This document shows positions 1-11,176 of a stretch of 64,000 nucleotides of DNA, piece by piece. Numbering within the stretch: position 1 is the stretch's first letter; each line of letters begins with the position of its first letter. The notes below the pieces were generated by a model. That model ran no database searches. It was not told where the DNA came from and was given only the letters and a program-made list of their open reading frames with translations. The stretch is from assembly GCA_946902985.2 (NCBI GenBank), contig OX336389.2:1012615441-1012679440 (forward strand), written 5' to 3'. Source of the stretch: Meconema thalassinum. Taxonomy: Eukaryota; Arthropoda; Insecta; Orthoptera; Tettigoniidae. The translations under genes and the position numbers were made by a program.

Positions 1-706
1 CATATGCACTTCTGGTAGCTTGGTCCAAATCAGCAACGAGCGTATCACGCAAAGTACTGGTATATTAAAACGCAACCAAAACTTTAGATTTTTTGACTAG
101 AATAAGATCAATTTTTTTAGATCATTTTTGTTGATCAGTTTGATTTTTTCGGAATTTTAGTCAATCTTATTCGTTTAATTTTTTTTAAATTATTATAAAT
201 AAACTTTTTTATTTTTACTTCACTTGTGGAAAATCAAATCTTGCAACAACAATTTTGAATATTTCTATCTTACCAAAACGAATCAAATTTTGCATAGTTG
301 TGTAACTTGAAATTACAAATAAATTGTTAAAAAACGCTCTTTTAGCCTAAAAAAATTACGATCATACAAAAAAACTGAAGCGCAATAGAAATTACAAAAA
401 AGTCAATAGTGAATTACAAATTTAATAAACGTTTTTATTAAACTTAAAACGCAACGCAAAAAAATACAACAAATACAAAAATCAGGTAAATTTATTAAAT
501 TCATTGATATTCAATAAATGATCGAAATTTTTACGATCAATAATTGATCGAAACTACCGTACATCGTTTTTGGAGAGGTACGATGCTACTTTTTAATCTC
601 CAGACTAAAAGGGTTAACATTTCAGTTAGGTGGTTTTATGTCTTGAATACCGTTAAATTAATTTTTGTTCTGGAATTATAATAATATTTTTTTGTTTTAT
701 TTTCAG
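1..706. other. AT-rich stretch, no gene seen
   Basis: Runs of A and T dominate and no reading frame resembles a protein family. The stretch ends in TTTTATTTTCAG, which has the form of an intron 3' splice site directly before the hAT-like frame; this may be chance. The 5' inverted repeat expected for the hAT element was not found here. Confidence 0.5.
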
Positions 707-2058
707 GCCGAGTCTATTGCTTTTTTTTTGCAAGTTATTTTTGCCGCCAGAAAAATCGAACAGACATTCACGTGAAAGGCATGATGATTGGAAGAACACC
801 GGGATTCATTTACAGCAGCATGAGAAGAATTTGAATCATCGGGAGAGTGTGCTAATTTACCTGAAAAAAAACGGAAACATGAAAATTTGCCAGATCTATT
901 CAGAAATGGTCTACTTGAAGAAAAAATTATTGGTGCGATGTTATAAAACGAGTAGTTGCTGTTATCATCACTCGGGCAGAACGAGGATTGTCATTCCGAG
1001 GTACGAACGAGCACTTTGGAAAGCTGGATAATGGGAATTATTTAGGTATACTTGAACTTCTTGGGCAGTTTGATCCATTTTTGCGGGGGATCATATTGTA
1101 CGATACGGAAATGCTGGAGAAGGTGTTCCGTCGTATTTATCCAAAACGATCTGCGAAGAGTTAATAAACATCATGCGCAAAAACGTTAGATCATATATTT
1201 TAGAAGAGGTGCCTATAGCTCTATATTACAGTCTGTTGATTCAACTCACGATGTATCGCATATAGATCAATTGTCAGCTGTGCTCCGGTATGTTTCACCA
1301 AAAGATCACAAACCAGTTGAAAGGTGTAGGCTATATCTTTTCTTGAAACAGAAGGTCATACTGACGAAAGTTTGAAAACTTAAACTGTGGACTTCGTCAC
1401 TGAAGATTGCAGTTTGGAAATTCAAGATTGTAGAGGACAGTCCTATGACAACGTACCAAACATGTCTGGAAAGTATCAGGGTCTGCAAGCCAAAATATTA
1501 GAACTGAATAAATATGCAATTTATGTTCCTTGCGGTACACATTCCCTCGAATTAGTTGGACAATCTGCTGTTAAATGCTGTTTTTACGCAGTAGATTTTT
1601 TTTCGATAATGCAATCATTGCATAACTTCTTTTCTGCAAATCCTCACCGTTGGGGCGTGTCGAAAAATTATATCAAAAACCTTGAAATCATTGTGAGATA
1701 CGCGCTGGGAAGCACATGCTAATGCAACGAACGCGGGTTTATGATTAGTTTAATAAAATTGTCGAGGCTTTAGAAAGCATTGAAGATGACGAGTCGGAAA
1801 ATAATGACACTCGGCATGAAGCGGGGTGCATCGCAAACAGAATGCAAAAATTCGAATTCGGTTTCATGTTAATTTTGTGGGAATCAATTTTGACTTCTAT
1901 GCGGGCAACTAGTAAATCATTACAAGCTGAACAGATCGACTTACAAACGTGTGCTGCCTTGTATAAAACTTTAGACAAAAAGTTAGGCAAGTTTCGTGAT
2001 AAGTTCGATATTTTCGAGGAAAAAGCTAAGAAATTGTTATTTGATGTATCGTATTCTA
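707..2058 (+). pseudogene. hAT transposase remnant, N-terminal and core part (DUF4371-type)
   Basis: This is the first part of a decayed hAT transposase of the kind that carries a DUF4371 domain (ZMYM1-like hAT). The translation, read through several frameshifts and stops, holds the family motifs in order: HDDWKN and QQHEKN (about 780-830), LSFRGTNE with NGNYLGILELL (about 985-1060), a DSTHDVSHIDQLS block (about 1235-1275), CRGQSYDNV with MSGKYQGLQ (about 1429-1490) and VPCGTHSLELV (about 1525-1560). The CRGQSYDN block is expected to hold one catalytic Asp. Coding is broken many times, so no protein can be made. The C-terminal part resumes after an inserted 1.4 kb element. Family assignment is from motif memory, but the order and density of motifs make it firm. 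Confidence 0.8.
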
Positions 2059-3490
2059 AACAAGAAGTTCCGTGACGAACTAAAGAGCCTACTTTTCTTA
2101 AAATTTAAGATTCATGCCAATGATTAATCTATATGGATCTATCTAGAATAATGACGAAATTAAGTTGCTAATATCGAAATTTCTAATTAGTTCGAAATAA
2201 TCTACAGTATACCTGGCATAATGTAGCCTAAGAGAGCACTACAATTGGCAGCCCTGGTGACTGAATACATTCTTAATTCTATCTCTTAGGGTACAGAGTA
2301 CAAAATTTGGCTGAAGTCCAATGGATAGCATGGACGATACATGCAGTAAAACATTGGATCTAACAGCGTACGTAAAATCATGTTGGCAACAATGTCATGC
2401 ATGTATTGGTCAGAAATAATCTGAAATAATATGATCTATTGTTGCGCCAAATTTGAATGAAATCCATTAGTTAGTAAAGAAGTTACATGCATTTTAAAAT
2501 TGGAATTATCAGCAGGCTTAGAATCAAGTTGGCAGCACTGACGTATATTAGTTACTCCAAATTAATCTAGAATGCCAGGTACTATACATGTGCAAAGTTT
2601 AGAGCTATTGCCTTGCATACTTTCTGATATATTGATATTAGGGTAACAAAAATAGAGGCAGCATTTATTAACAGTTGGCAGCCCTGGTTGCTCTTTAGAA
2701 TACGCATAGTCATATCTTTTATGGTACACATAGCACATACGAAATGTGGTTGAAATCCAAATGACAGTATAGAAGTTACATGTATTTAAAGTTTCACCTC
2801 TCAGCAGGCTTAGAATCTTGTTGGTAGCACTGATGTATATACGTTACTCCAAATTAATATAGAATGTCAGGTACTATACGTGAGCATAGTTCAAAGCTGT
2901 CGGCTTGCATTTTTTATATATATTCATATTTGGATAAAATAAATTGAGGGCATTTATGAACAGTTGGCAGCCCTGGTGGCTCTTAAGAATACGCTCAGTA
3001 ATATCTGTTTATGTACACATAGTACATACGAAATGTGGTTGAATTCCAATTGATAGTGTTGAAGTTATATGCATTTAAAATTGGACCTAATAGCAGGCTT
3101 TAGAATCATTTTGGCAACACTCTCATACATGGCCTCCTGGAAATTAAACTGAAATATTATTATCCATGTGCCAATTTTGAAATTGCTCCCATTCATACCT
3201 TCCAAGATATCAAACATGTAGCTCAAATTTCAATTGCGATTTGTCAACAGTTGGTAGCACTGACATCATTTTCAAATACGGCATTGAGATATTCAGGCAT
3301 AGATCTTAACTCCTACTAAATTGTGTTTCGATTGCTGGAGCCGTTCAGGAGTTGATAAGGGGTTACACACACACAGACAGACAGACAGACAGACAGACAG
3401 AAGGAGAGACCGACACACATTTGCCCGGATCGATCTCATCAGTCCACTTCTTCCTCATTTTTGCAAAATTTGAAAAGTAGGCTAAAAATC
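2059..3490. mobile_element. 1.4 kb element with short inverted ends (AGCCTA family, copy 1)
   Basis: This non-coding insertion separates the two halves of the hAT frame. Its ends are a perfect 12-bp inverted pair: AGCCTACTTTTC at 2086-2097 and GAAAAGTAGGCT at 3472-3483. Similarity to the second copy (23.7-25.2 kb) extends about 25 bp further left, through the small palindrome-like AGTTCCGTGACGAACT. Inside are degenerate direct repeats of about 293 bp, seen as GCAGGCTTAGAATC near 2511, 2805 and 3096, and a CA/CAGA microsatellite near the right end. No reading frame resembles a transposase. It is probably a non-autonomous DNA element of a family I do not recognise. The exact outer ends and target duplication are uncertain. 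Confidence 0.65.
3364..3401. repeat. (AC)n(AGAC)n microsatellite
   Basis: Short AC run followed by about six AGAC units. It sits at the same place, close to the right inverted end, as the (AC)n tract in the second AGCCTA-family element, so it looks like part of the element. Confidence 0.9.
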
Positions 3491-4205
3491 GTCGCGTAGA
3501 AGAAGAAAACTAACGACGGAGGCCTTGTGAGAATTTCAGAATAACAGGTTTTCTCGAAATCATCGATAAATTCAACGTCGAAATAAAAAAGGCAAAAATG
3601 TATATGGACGTTTCCAAGAAATTTGCCTTTTTGAAAAATTTTTCAATGAGCGATGAAGAACCCTGTGAAGTGGTAAACAATTTGGTTGGCTTTTATGATG
3701 AAGATTTGGAAGAATTTTCATCTGAACTGAAACATTTTCATACTTATATAAATAACAGGTACACCGCTGCCGAAATATCATAGTCAGTTGTATGAGATTT
3801 TAATGAAAGACCAATTGGCAAATGTATTTCCGAATGTAGAAATAGCTCTCCAAATTTTTTAAACTTTAATGATAACGAACTGTACTGCGGAACGTTCTTT
3901 TTCACAGTTTAAACGAATTAAAGCGCCTCGAAGAGCTACTATGCGACAAGAACGACTGAACATGTTAAGTCTTATCAGCTTAGAATCAGACATTTTAAGG
4001 AAAATCAACTTCAATGATGTTATTGAAACTTCTGCGAAACAAAATGCAGAAAAAAGTTTTTCTGAAAATGTACATATGATCATCCATTATTCATTGTAAA
4101 TTTGTAAATAAAATCTCTTTCAAAGTTATGATTTACTTTTTTAAGGGTGGGGGGCTGAAAAAAGGGGAAAAGGGCCCACAAATTAACAATTGCCTAGGGC
4201 CACTG
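3491..4205 (+). pseudogene. hAT transposase remnant, C-terminal dimerisation domain and 3' end
   Basis: The hAT frame resumes with ENFRITGFLEIID (about 3528-3570), the usual lead-in to the C-terminal half of DUF4371 hAT transposases, then a segment with frameshifts. It ends with the hAT dimerisation region around 3869-4097: TNCTAERSFSQFKRIK and RQERLNMLSLISLESD are close to the family pattern (T-x-x-AERSFS, then RL-x-x-L-x-L-x-SIE). After the stop, 4150-4205 is G-rich and ends ...CCTAGGGCCACTG; the reverse complement begins CAGTGGCCCTAGG, the form of a hAT terminal inverted repeat, so the element probably ends at 4205. The matching left end is not visible in the window. Confidence 0.75.
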
Positions 4206-4440
4206 TCAGTCTTAATCCGGCACAGCACACATGCAACTTAATACGGGAAATACTCACAATTACAACTTTCAGCAGGTCTGATTTACCACGAGGAATTTCA
4301 CGGGTGTTAAAATAGTCAGTACGAACTGCTTGTAAATGCTGTCATATCAAAATAAACGATATTTAAGAATAACACTTAGCATGTGGTCTTACGTGTTTAT
4401 AGAATTTACGGACTCTTCTCTACGTTGCCAATTCTACCAA
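4206..4440. other. Unassigned spacer
   Basis: Between the hAT 3' end and recognisable copia gag sequence. No reading frame, repeat or RNA gene was recognised. It must contain the junction where the 5' part of copia copy A was lost. Confidence 0.4.
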
Positions 4441-4451
4441 CAGAACGGCTT

Positions 4452-5100
4452 GAGAATTATACACGGCGATGGTCTGAGAGACACGATCGACGTGACGAGA
4501 GAGCGCTGGCGGATATACAGTATGTCACATGGTGGCTGTTCAGAATTATCCCCATGTTCGAGACTGCAAAAGCTAAGGATGCCTGGCATGCCCTTGAAAA
4601 GGCTCTTGAAGATAAAGGAAAGTGGAGGTATATCACGCTGATGCGAAATCTGCGCTCGCTCAAGTTATAAGATTTCGATTCCATGGACACGAAGCCTATA
4701 TTGGTGAGTTTATGTCAGATACACAGAAGATAACAGCTGTTGATGAGCTTTTCGGTAATAAGTTTGTTGATGCTATGATACTTCAAGGTCTTCCTGATGA
4801 ATACGATAACTTAGTTATGACCGTAACCTCAACATCGGAGGAACTACAGTTGGACCGCATCACGTCTATCTTGTTGGACGAAAGCTTTCGCCGAAGTCAT
4901 GGTGAGAAGTCAGCTGATGGGGCAGCCCTGTACAGCTACACCAAGAAGGAAGTCAGGTATGCCAAGAAACCAAAGAACTCTAGGAAAATGCAGTTAACAA
5001 GAATCATCGGAGGTGTTGGATTTGTGGTGAAAAGGGTCACGGAAGTGATACTTGTCCACAGAAGACAACAGTTCAAAGTGCACCGAAGTGTCCAAAATCT
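4452..5100 (+). pseudogene. copia A gag remnant with zinc knuckle
   Basis: Translation across three frames matches copy B gag: DERALADI, KDAWHALEKAL, KGKWRYITLMRNL, then FVDAMILQGLPDEYDNLVM, the usual copia gag (UBN2-like) pattern. The nucleocapsid zinc knuckle CX2CX4HX4C lies at about 5015-5056 (CWICGEKGHGSDTC) in a shifted frame. The N-terminal part, including the start codon, is missing compared with copy B. Frameshifts near 4660, 4985 and 5060 break it. Confidence 0.85.
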
Positions 5101-5912
5101 TTGACTGCTCGCGAACCAAAGGATTGTTTCGTCATTGATTCTGGTTGTAGTGCTCACATGTTTCCTATTGTTAAACTTATGTCAAATTATAAATGCAATG
5201 ATGATCCTGATATTAACATTGTAATTGGTAATAAGAATAAGTTGTCTGTACAAGGAAATGGTGATATTACACTGAATATAAGCGACAGTATTAATAAACT
5301 GTCAGACGTGATGCATGTTCAGGACTGAGTGTCAACCTGCTGTCGGTAAGTCAAATGATTAAAAGGGGTGCTGTTGTTGTGTACAACAAACATGGATGTA
5401 AAATCTTAGATTCAGAGAATTGCTCAGTGAATGGTAGCGTGCTAGCTATTGGTTCAGTTTTGAATGGTCTGTATTATCTGAATATTAACCAAGATAAGTC
5501 TGCCTTTGTTGCTGATGTGTCTAATTACAATTTGTGCCATCAACGATTGGGCCACGTTGGACAACAGAAGTTACAGATCTTAAGTCAAATGTCTGATGTT
5601 GTTAAATTTAAGGAAATAACAAAGGAATTGTGTGAACCATGTGTTCTCGGGAAGCAGCAAAGGCAGTCATTTCCACAGGTAAGTCACCCAAGGAGTGAAA
5701 ATATTTTGGACTTGGTGCACTCTGATCTGTGTTGGCCGCTTCCTGAGACCTGGAATGGTGTTAAATACATGATGACAATAATTGACGATTTTTCCAGGGA
5801 GATGTTTGTTTATTTTTTGAAACAAAAATCTGAAACCAACGAGAAAGTCAAGGATTTTGTTGCATATGGTGAAGCTCAGAAAGGTAAGACACCAAAGATT
5901 TTTAGATCGGAT
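5101..5912 (+). pseudogene. copia A protease and integrase N-terminal half
   Basis: The retropepsin active site reads CFVIDSGCSAHM (about 5125-5160), with the copia DSG triad. A frameshift near 5325 follows. The integrase zinc region has the HHCC pattern: CHQRLGHVGQQ and then CEPCVLGKQQR (about 5535-5665). The first catalytic Asp is in VHSDLCWPLPETW and the core continues to IFRSD. The frame is cut exactly at this second catalytic Asp by an inserted LINE fragment; copy B shows the uninterrupted sequence. The rest of integrase resumes at about 7749. Confidence 0.85.
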
Positions 5913-6252
5913 TTGGTTATTGTAGCTTTAAGCTTTCAGCCATTCAAGCTTACAACCATCTTCCAAGTAATTTAAAATCAATTTCCATTCTGTCGAATTT
6001 GAAACTTAAATTAAAGAGACTACTTTGGAATTGGTACCTAATAAAGTAGGTAGCCAAATTTAGTGAATCAGCATGTCTCATTTCACTCTGCATTGATAAA
6101 ATTATTATTTAATTATTATTTTACTTCTTATTTTGATGTTATTTGCATTGTAAATTTTCTTTTGGTAAGATAATTACAGTGTTAGGTCTAGTATCATTGT
6201 TAACAATTAAATTAATCACGCAGCAAATGTGTATGTAAGGTATATATATATA

Positions 6253-7639
6253 CACTAATGTTTGTAGAAAGTGAAACACCAAGAACAAGAGATATCACTA
6301 CATTGCACTTTATACCACAGATTAGGGACATGACAATACATTACTGATTAGAAGGACAGTCCGGTACATGCACGTTGACGGTCGATCTTCAGTACGGCGT
6401 CACGCCACCGCGTGCTGCACTCAGAGCCGCTAGACGTCGTGACATGGAATTATACAGCGTTTGAATACGCTGCTGGGGAATACCGTCCCACGAGGTTTGT
6501 AGGCGCGTCCACAAAGCAACAACTGTGGCGGCAGGTGGACCTGAACAAACAAGTTGCCGACCGACCATATCCCAGACATGTTGGATGGGCGATATGTCAG
6601 GTGAACGGGCAGGCCAGGGAAGCAGAGGTATCCGTCGTTCTGCAAAGAAGGCTTGCACATTCTTCGCCACATGTGGGCGGGCATTGTCCTGCTGAAATAT
6701 GGCCTGTGGAATGGCCTGCAAGAGGGGCAGAACCTCGGGCTGTAAAACTGACCTGATGTAGCGGTCACTGTTCAGATTGCCTGCAAGACGTGCCTGTTAT
6801 AGGCAATTGCGCCCCAAACCATTACACCCGGTATTTGTCCACTATGCTGCCCAACAATACAGTCTGCCTGATTGCGTTCTCCACGGCGGCGTCGAATGTA
6901 TTTGCGGCCATCACTGTAGGACAGGTTGAAGCGGGACTTGTCCGAAAACACTACATTTCGCCACTCAGCCTGCCAGTGTCGGCGTGCACGTGCCCATTGT
7001 AGTCGGAAGCGTCGGTGGTTCCCAGTCAATGGAAGCCGACGCAGTGGCATGCGTGCTACCAGTCCAGCTCAAAAAAGATAAGCCGCACTGTCGACGCAGA
7101 CATGTCCCCCCCCGTTGCAATGCTCCGATGTCGAGCCAACACCGAGGACGACGCTGTTCTGTCCGATACGGCCATGCGGAGAAGATGGCGGTCGTCTTAC
7201 GCTGTGCTCATTTTGCGTCGTCCTGTACCCTGTCGTCGCTGTGTACGGCCCTCCTCTCACCACTGGATCCACATATGCCTTACTGTTGACGCAGCGTGCC
7301 CTGTATGAGCCGCAATGTCCCGGAACGACAGACCCGGAGCGCAAGCATTCTTCTCCGCTCAACCGCACTCACATGTTAATAGTCCACCCTGTGATGTCGG
7401 CGAGGCATCCTTGCATTTGCTTACAGGTTTCCTATAGGTATGACGGCCCCAAGCCGACAGAACTATGCGGAACACTGACCTTTCCGGTCCCACGACAGAG
7501 GGCAATGGTGGGCCAAGGTACAAGCCATCTCTCTGCGATTTCAATCACTTAGTACGGTACCGTAGGCCTACACGACCCCTGCTCTGGGAGTGTCTCCGAC
7601 CATTTCTTCTGAGTGTAACACTTTCTACAAACAGTAATG
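6253..7639 (-). mobile_element. Tc1-like DNA transposon
   Basis: Inverted ends match over about 27 bp with a few mismatches: left CACTAATGTTTGTAGAAAGTG, right end (reverse complement) CATTACTGTTTGTAGAAAGTG. TA dinucleotides flank the ends; a TATATATATA expansion lies between the left TA and the inverted repeat. The interior encodes a broken Tc1-family transposase on the minus strand. The length, about 1.39 kb, is normal for a Tc1 element. It is nested in the 3' UTR of a LINE fragment, which in turn sits in copia copy A. Confidence 0.85.
6389..7400 (-). pseudogene. Tc1-like transposase, frameshifted, third catalytic residue lost
   Basis: Read through several frames, the minus strand gives an N-terminal helix-turn-helix region (7050-7400, scrambled by frameshifts), then RRLPLTGNHRRFRLQWARA and VVFSDKSRFNLS with the first catalytic Asp (about 6930-7050). 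The second Asp is in FQQDNARPHVAKN (about 6670-6710), and the third site reads SPDISPIQHVWD (about 6570-6605). Tc1 transposases carry Glu at the PIE position; here the codon is CAA, Gln. The downstream part RRLAALSAARGG reaches the stop. At least two frameshifts plus this change make the copy inactive. RPHVAKN and SPD-x-x-PI-x-H-W identify the family. Confidence 0.85.
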
Positions 7640-7748
7640 TACCTTATATAAAATTGTAATAGACGCCAATAAATTTGTATTGTACAATTCCTATGTAAGA
7701 GCCTCTGGCTCGTTGGAATTAATTGTTCAATTAATGGTGATGATGATA

Positions 7749-9310
7749 ATGGTAAGGAATTTGTCAATTGTGACCTGAACAAGTATTTCAAGGAAAAGGG
7801 GATTGTGCAACAGAAAACTGTAAGGTATACAGCTGAACAAAATGGCATAGATGAACGTCACAATCGTACTATTATGGAAAGGGTTAGATGCATAATGTTT
7901 ACAGCAGGATATTCTGAAGAAAAAAAACTGTGGGCAGGAGCAGTCAATACGGCAGTGTATATTTTGAACAGTATTCCTCATAGTAAAGTTGATAATGCCA
8001 TACCAGAGGAATAGTGGACTGGTAAAGCTGTAAGTCATGAGAATATGAAAATATTCGGTTGCGGTGCTTATGCCCATGTTCCAAATTGGAACCCATAAGC
8101 AAATGTTTTGTGTTTGTTGTGTATGATGAGGAAAAGAAAGGTTACCATCTGTTTGATCCCAGTAAACCTAAAGATATTTTTGTAGAGCACAGTGTTAAAT
8201 ATTTAGAAGATAAATTCACCAGGTGTGCTGAGAAAAATGTTGAAATGAGCGATGTAATGTATTGTCCTTTGCATGACATTGTAAATAATGATGAAAACAG
8301 AATTGGACAGGATAATAACCTGCCAATCATTGAAGTTCTAGTTGCTGGTCAGGTTAGTGACAACATTGATGTTCCAGGTACTGCACAGGTTAATGAAGAC
8401 ATTGTTGTAATTCATGATGATGAAAATTATGAGAGTGACCAGTGACCAGAAAATGCAGGTAGGAGGTACCCTTTAAGGGAGAGATGTCCAAAACAATTTC
8501 CTGGTTATGAGGTGTATTTTACTAAAAGTGGTGGTCATGTGGAACCTACCACTGTGTCTGAAGCACTTAACGGTAAGGATGACACGCAATGAAACAAGGC
8601 GATGGAGGAAGAACTCAAGTCATTTCATGATAATGATGTATGGACATTAGTTGAGAAACCTGATGGAACAAATATTGTAAGATGCAAATGGGTGTTTAAA
8701 GTGAAACGTAATACTGAAGGTAATGCGTCTAAATTTAAAGCACGCTTGGTGGCTAAAGGGTGTTCTCAACGGTATGCAGTTGATTTTCTGGAAACCTTTG
8801 CACCTGTAGTGCGGTATCATACATTGAGATTATTTTTTGCCCTTGCTGTAAATATGGATCTGGAAGTTCATCACCTTGATGTTCCAACAGTTTTTTTGAA
8901 TGGGGTTCTTAAAAATGACATTTATATGTATCCCCCAGAAGGCTGAGTGTGACAATTCTAAAATTTGTAATCATCGAAAAGCTGTGTATGGCTTGAAGCA
9001 AGCATCTCACACTTGGTATGAGAGGGTTCATGACATTCTTACTGAAACCTGTTATAAGAAGTCTCTGTATGAACCATGTGTATATTACTGTAAAGATTCA
9101 TCATCTTTTGTTGTTATTGCCCTCTATGTTGATGATTTTTGTGCTTTTTAATAATCATGTCCAAGTGGAGAAACTGAGGTCTGTGTTGCATTCTCATTTT
9201 AAGATCAAAGATTTGGAACAAGTCTCTGAATGTCTGAGCATGAGAGTTCAAAAGCAAGGATTGTATTTGATTGGATCAAAAGTGTTTTCTGTTAGATGTG
9301 TTGGATAGGT
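7749..9310 (+). pseudogene. copia A integrase C-terminal part and reverse transcriptase
   Basis: The frame resumes after the insertion with GKEF-equivalent codons, then NGIDERHNRTIMERVR (about 7835-7890), which holds the integrase catalytic Glu region. An integrase-to-RT spacer (8059-8445) ends at a stop. The RT begins at about 8602: VWTLVEKPDGTNIVRCKWVFKVK, read here as two short blocks, then FKARLVAKGCSQ, ETFAPVV, HHLDVPTVFLNG (first catalytic Asp) and, after a frameshift near 8940, YGLKQASHTWYERV and the LYVDDF box (about 9123-9141), the copia YVDD motif. Frameshifts at about 8045, 8450, 8940 and 9150 break it. Confidence 0.85.
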
Positions 9311-10035
9311 TTAACATGTCATATTGTACTCATGTGAAAACTTCAATGGAAACAGGTTTGTTGTTGGAGAAATCCACATCCTGTGACAAATCCTATCCCT
9401 ATCAACAGGCTATTGGTGCTTTGTTATACCTTTCCATTTGTACCAGGGTAGATATTGCATATGTAACCAATTATTTGAGTCAGTTCAATAATTTCTATGG
9501 TAAGGAACATTGGACATGTGTCCAGAGAGTGTTCAGATACTTGAAGGGTACAGTGGATGTTGGTATCATGTATAAAAAATCAGAATGTGATGTCAAGGGT
9601 TTTGGTTGATGCTTCTTTTGGAAATAATTTAACTGACAGGAAATCTGTGAGTGGTTATGTATTTAAATATGCAGAAGGCCCAATAAGTTTGGAATGTAAG
9701 AAACAGCCAGTTGTGGCACTGTCTAGCACTGAAGCAGAATACATCGGTCTGACTTCAGCATGTAGAGAAGCTCTGTTCCTTAGAGGGTTTTTCTTGAGTT
9801 GTGTAAGAGAGGAGGTCCAATTCAGTTGTGTAATGACGGTCAAAGGGCTCAGAGGTCGGCTGAGAATGAAGGTTTTTATCAGAGAACAAAGCACATAGAT
9901 GTGCGCTATCATTTCATTAGGGATATCTTAATGAAATGCAAAGTAGAGTTGTTCTACATGCCTACTGTTGAAATGATTGCTGACGTATTGATAAAAGGTC
10001 ATGTGAAATGTGTTACTGGCATAAGTTTGTCCTAA
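9271..10035 (+). pseudogene. copia A RNase H domain
   Basis: The end of pol carries YQQAIGALLYLSICTR and YLSQFNN, the copia connection, followed by FRYLKGTVD, KSVSGYVFK and VALSSTEAEYIGL (about 9712-9750), the copia RNase H signature. KHIDVRYHFIRD and ADVLIKG (about 9890-10000) are the conserved tail. Frameshifts near 9600 and 9830 split it. It ends shortly before a purine-rich tract and the 3' LTR. Confidence 0.85.
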
Positions 10036-10073
10036 AGTGCAGCATAATGCAGCATTGCTCGATTAAGGAAGAG

Positions 10074-10300
10074 AGTTGAAGAGAATGAATATTTCTCATA
10101 CTTTCTAATCTCGCATGTAAATATTGTTCGTTTTCTGTCAAATGTTTATTCTTTGACTTTATGTTATTTTCTTCCTTTGTCTGTATCCTGTGTCTTGTTT
10201 CAATACATATTAGTCAACAAGTGTTCGTGTCTTCTAATCCGTTCATCCCGTGAGCAACTGATACAATAGAAACCCATGCATAGCACACGTAGTATTAACA
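10074..10300 (+). repeat. 3' LTR of copia A
   Basis: The 227-bp sequence is homologous to both LTRs of copy B (30,259-30,482 and 47,216-47,438). It begins AGTTGAAGAGAATG (TGTTGAAGAG in copy B) and ends TATTAACA. A purine-rich tract, TAAGGAAGAGAG, precedes it, as expected for the polypurine tract. The terminal T of the TG end is mutated. Confidence 0.85.
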
Positions 10301-10340
10301 CTTATTGTAAACATTGTAAACATGTGAATCATTTCTGAAG

Positions 10341-11176
10341 TTGACTGTATCAAATCGCATTCAGTATGCTCGTGATAATATGCTAAGTTTAGATTGTCTT
10401 CAGGCGACACATAAAACGTCAGAATGCAAATCTGGGCTCTGTCGAAAATGCAACGTGGCACATACTACTTTACTACACCTTGAACACAATGGCAAAAGCA
10501 GTATTGCAAACCAGATGCCTTCAAACAATAAAGCAGTATTTTCAAGCTTCCACCCATCTTTCGAGGATGAACACGCAGATACTCATAACAAACCATACGT
10601 ATTGTTGTCCACTGTCATTGTCAAAATCAAGGATCACAGGCGTAAATTTCATAAGATTCGACGTCTCAAAGACAGTAGGAGAAAAACTCACATCATTACA
10701 GAATACATATTCAACAAGCTGAATCTGCTACATAAGAAAGATACTACAGCTGTTCTAGGCATTAACAACACTTCTTCAACGATGAAACACAGTGTTGACA
10801 TTCAACTTCAGATTTCAACGCAAACATAAACTGTGTAGTACTTCCTGCCATCACAGGACTAATGCCCTCTATGGAGTTAAATTACAAGTCATGGAATTTA
10901 CCCAGCGACATCACATTACCAGACCCTAAATTCTACAGTCCAAATAAGGTAGATTTGATCATCGGAGCAGAAATATTTTACAACATTCCAAAGACTGAAC
11001 ACAGAACACGGGCAGGTTTCCCCGTTTTACAAAATTCTCATCTGGGTTGGATGATATCTGGTAAATATCCACAATCCAGCAAAAGAAATGCAACGTGCAA
11101 CACAGTCACTTCTCTTTTCAACAAAAAGGAAGATACACTTGACATTCAGCTTAGGAAATTCAGGGAAATAGAATAA
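10341..11176 (+). pseudogene. BEL/Pao gag C-terminus and protease region
   Basis: The first frame holds CLQATHKTSECKSGLCRKC followed by HTTLLHLE, the Cys/His signature at the end of BEL gag. The protease-like stretch VLLSTVIVKIKD and HIITEYIFNKLNLL follows, but the catalytic DSGS region reads in a wrong frame, so the site is not intact. After a stop at about 10,829 the frame continues with LPSDITLPDP and VDLIIGAEIFYNI, then GWMISGKYP, typical of the BEL protease-RT linker. The upstream part is cut by the copia A LTR. Confidence 0.8.

Larger units (their letters stand above)
5913..7748 (+). mobile_element. 5'-truncated LINE 3' end inside copia A, itself split by a Tc1-like element
   Basis: This segment is absent from copia copy B at the same position. 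Its left part (5927-6049) translates to a 40-residue C-terminal ORF2 end containing AYNHLPSNLKSI and a stop, typical of Jockey/CR1-type LINE proteins (pattern YNxLPxxL). A/T-rich 3' untranslated sequence follows and the right end is TGATGATGATAA, a simple-repeat tail as expected for a LINE. The 3' UTR is interrupted between 6252 and 7640. Only the last few per cent of the element is present, as usual for 5'-truncated retrotransposition. Confidence 0.65.
4441..10300 (+). mobile_element. Ty1/copia retrotransposon, copy A (5'-truncated, with nested insertions)
   Basis: The order gag, protease, integrase, RT, RNase H is the copia order. The same family occurs on the minus strand at 30.3-47.4 kb (copy B), and comparing the two defines the lesions. 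Copy A lacks the 5' LTR and the start of gag. It is interrupted at the integrase by a LINE fragment carrying a Tc1-like element, and it ends in a 227-bp 3' LTR. The coding frame is broken by many stops and frameshifts, so the copy is dead. BEL/Pao gag sequence begins immediately after the LTR, which suggests that copia A landed inside the BEL element before the left flank was deleted. Confidence 0.9.

Noticed and set aside
717..4205. hAT-derived host gene (domesticated ZMYM1-like)
   Set aside because: Many stops and frameshifts and a 1.4 kb insertion in the coding region; no sign of purifying selection.
4441..10300. Annotating copia copies A and B as host genes
   Set aside because: Domain order, LTRs, PBS and multiple stops identify dead retrotransposons.
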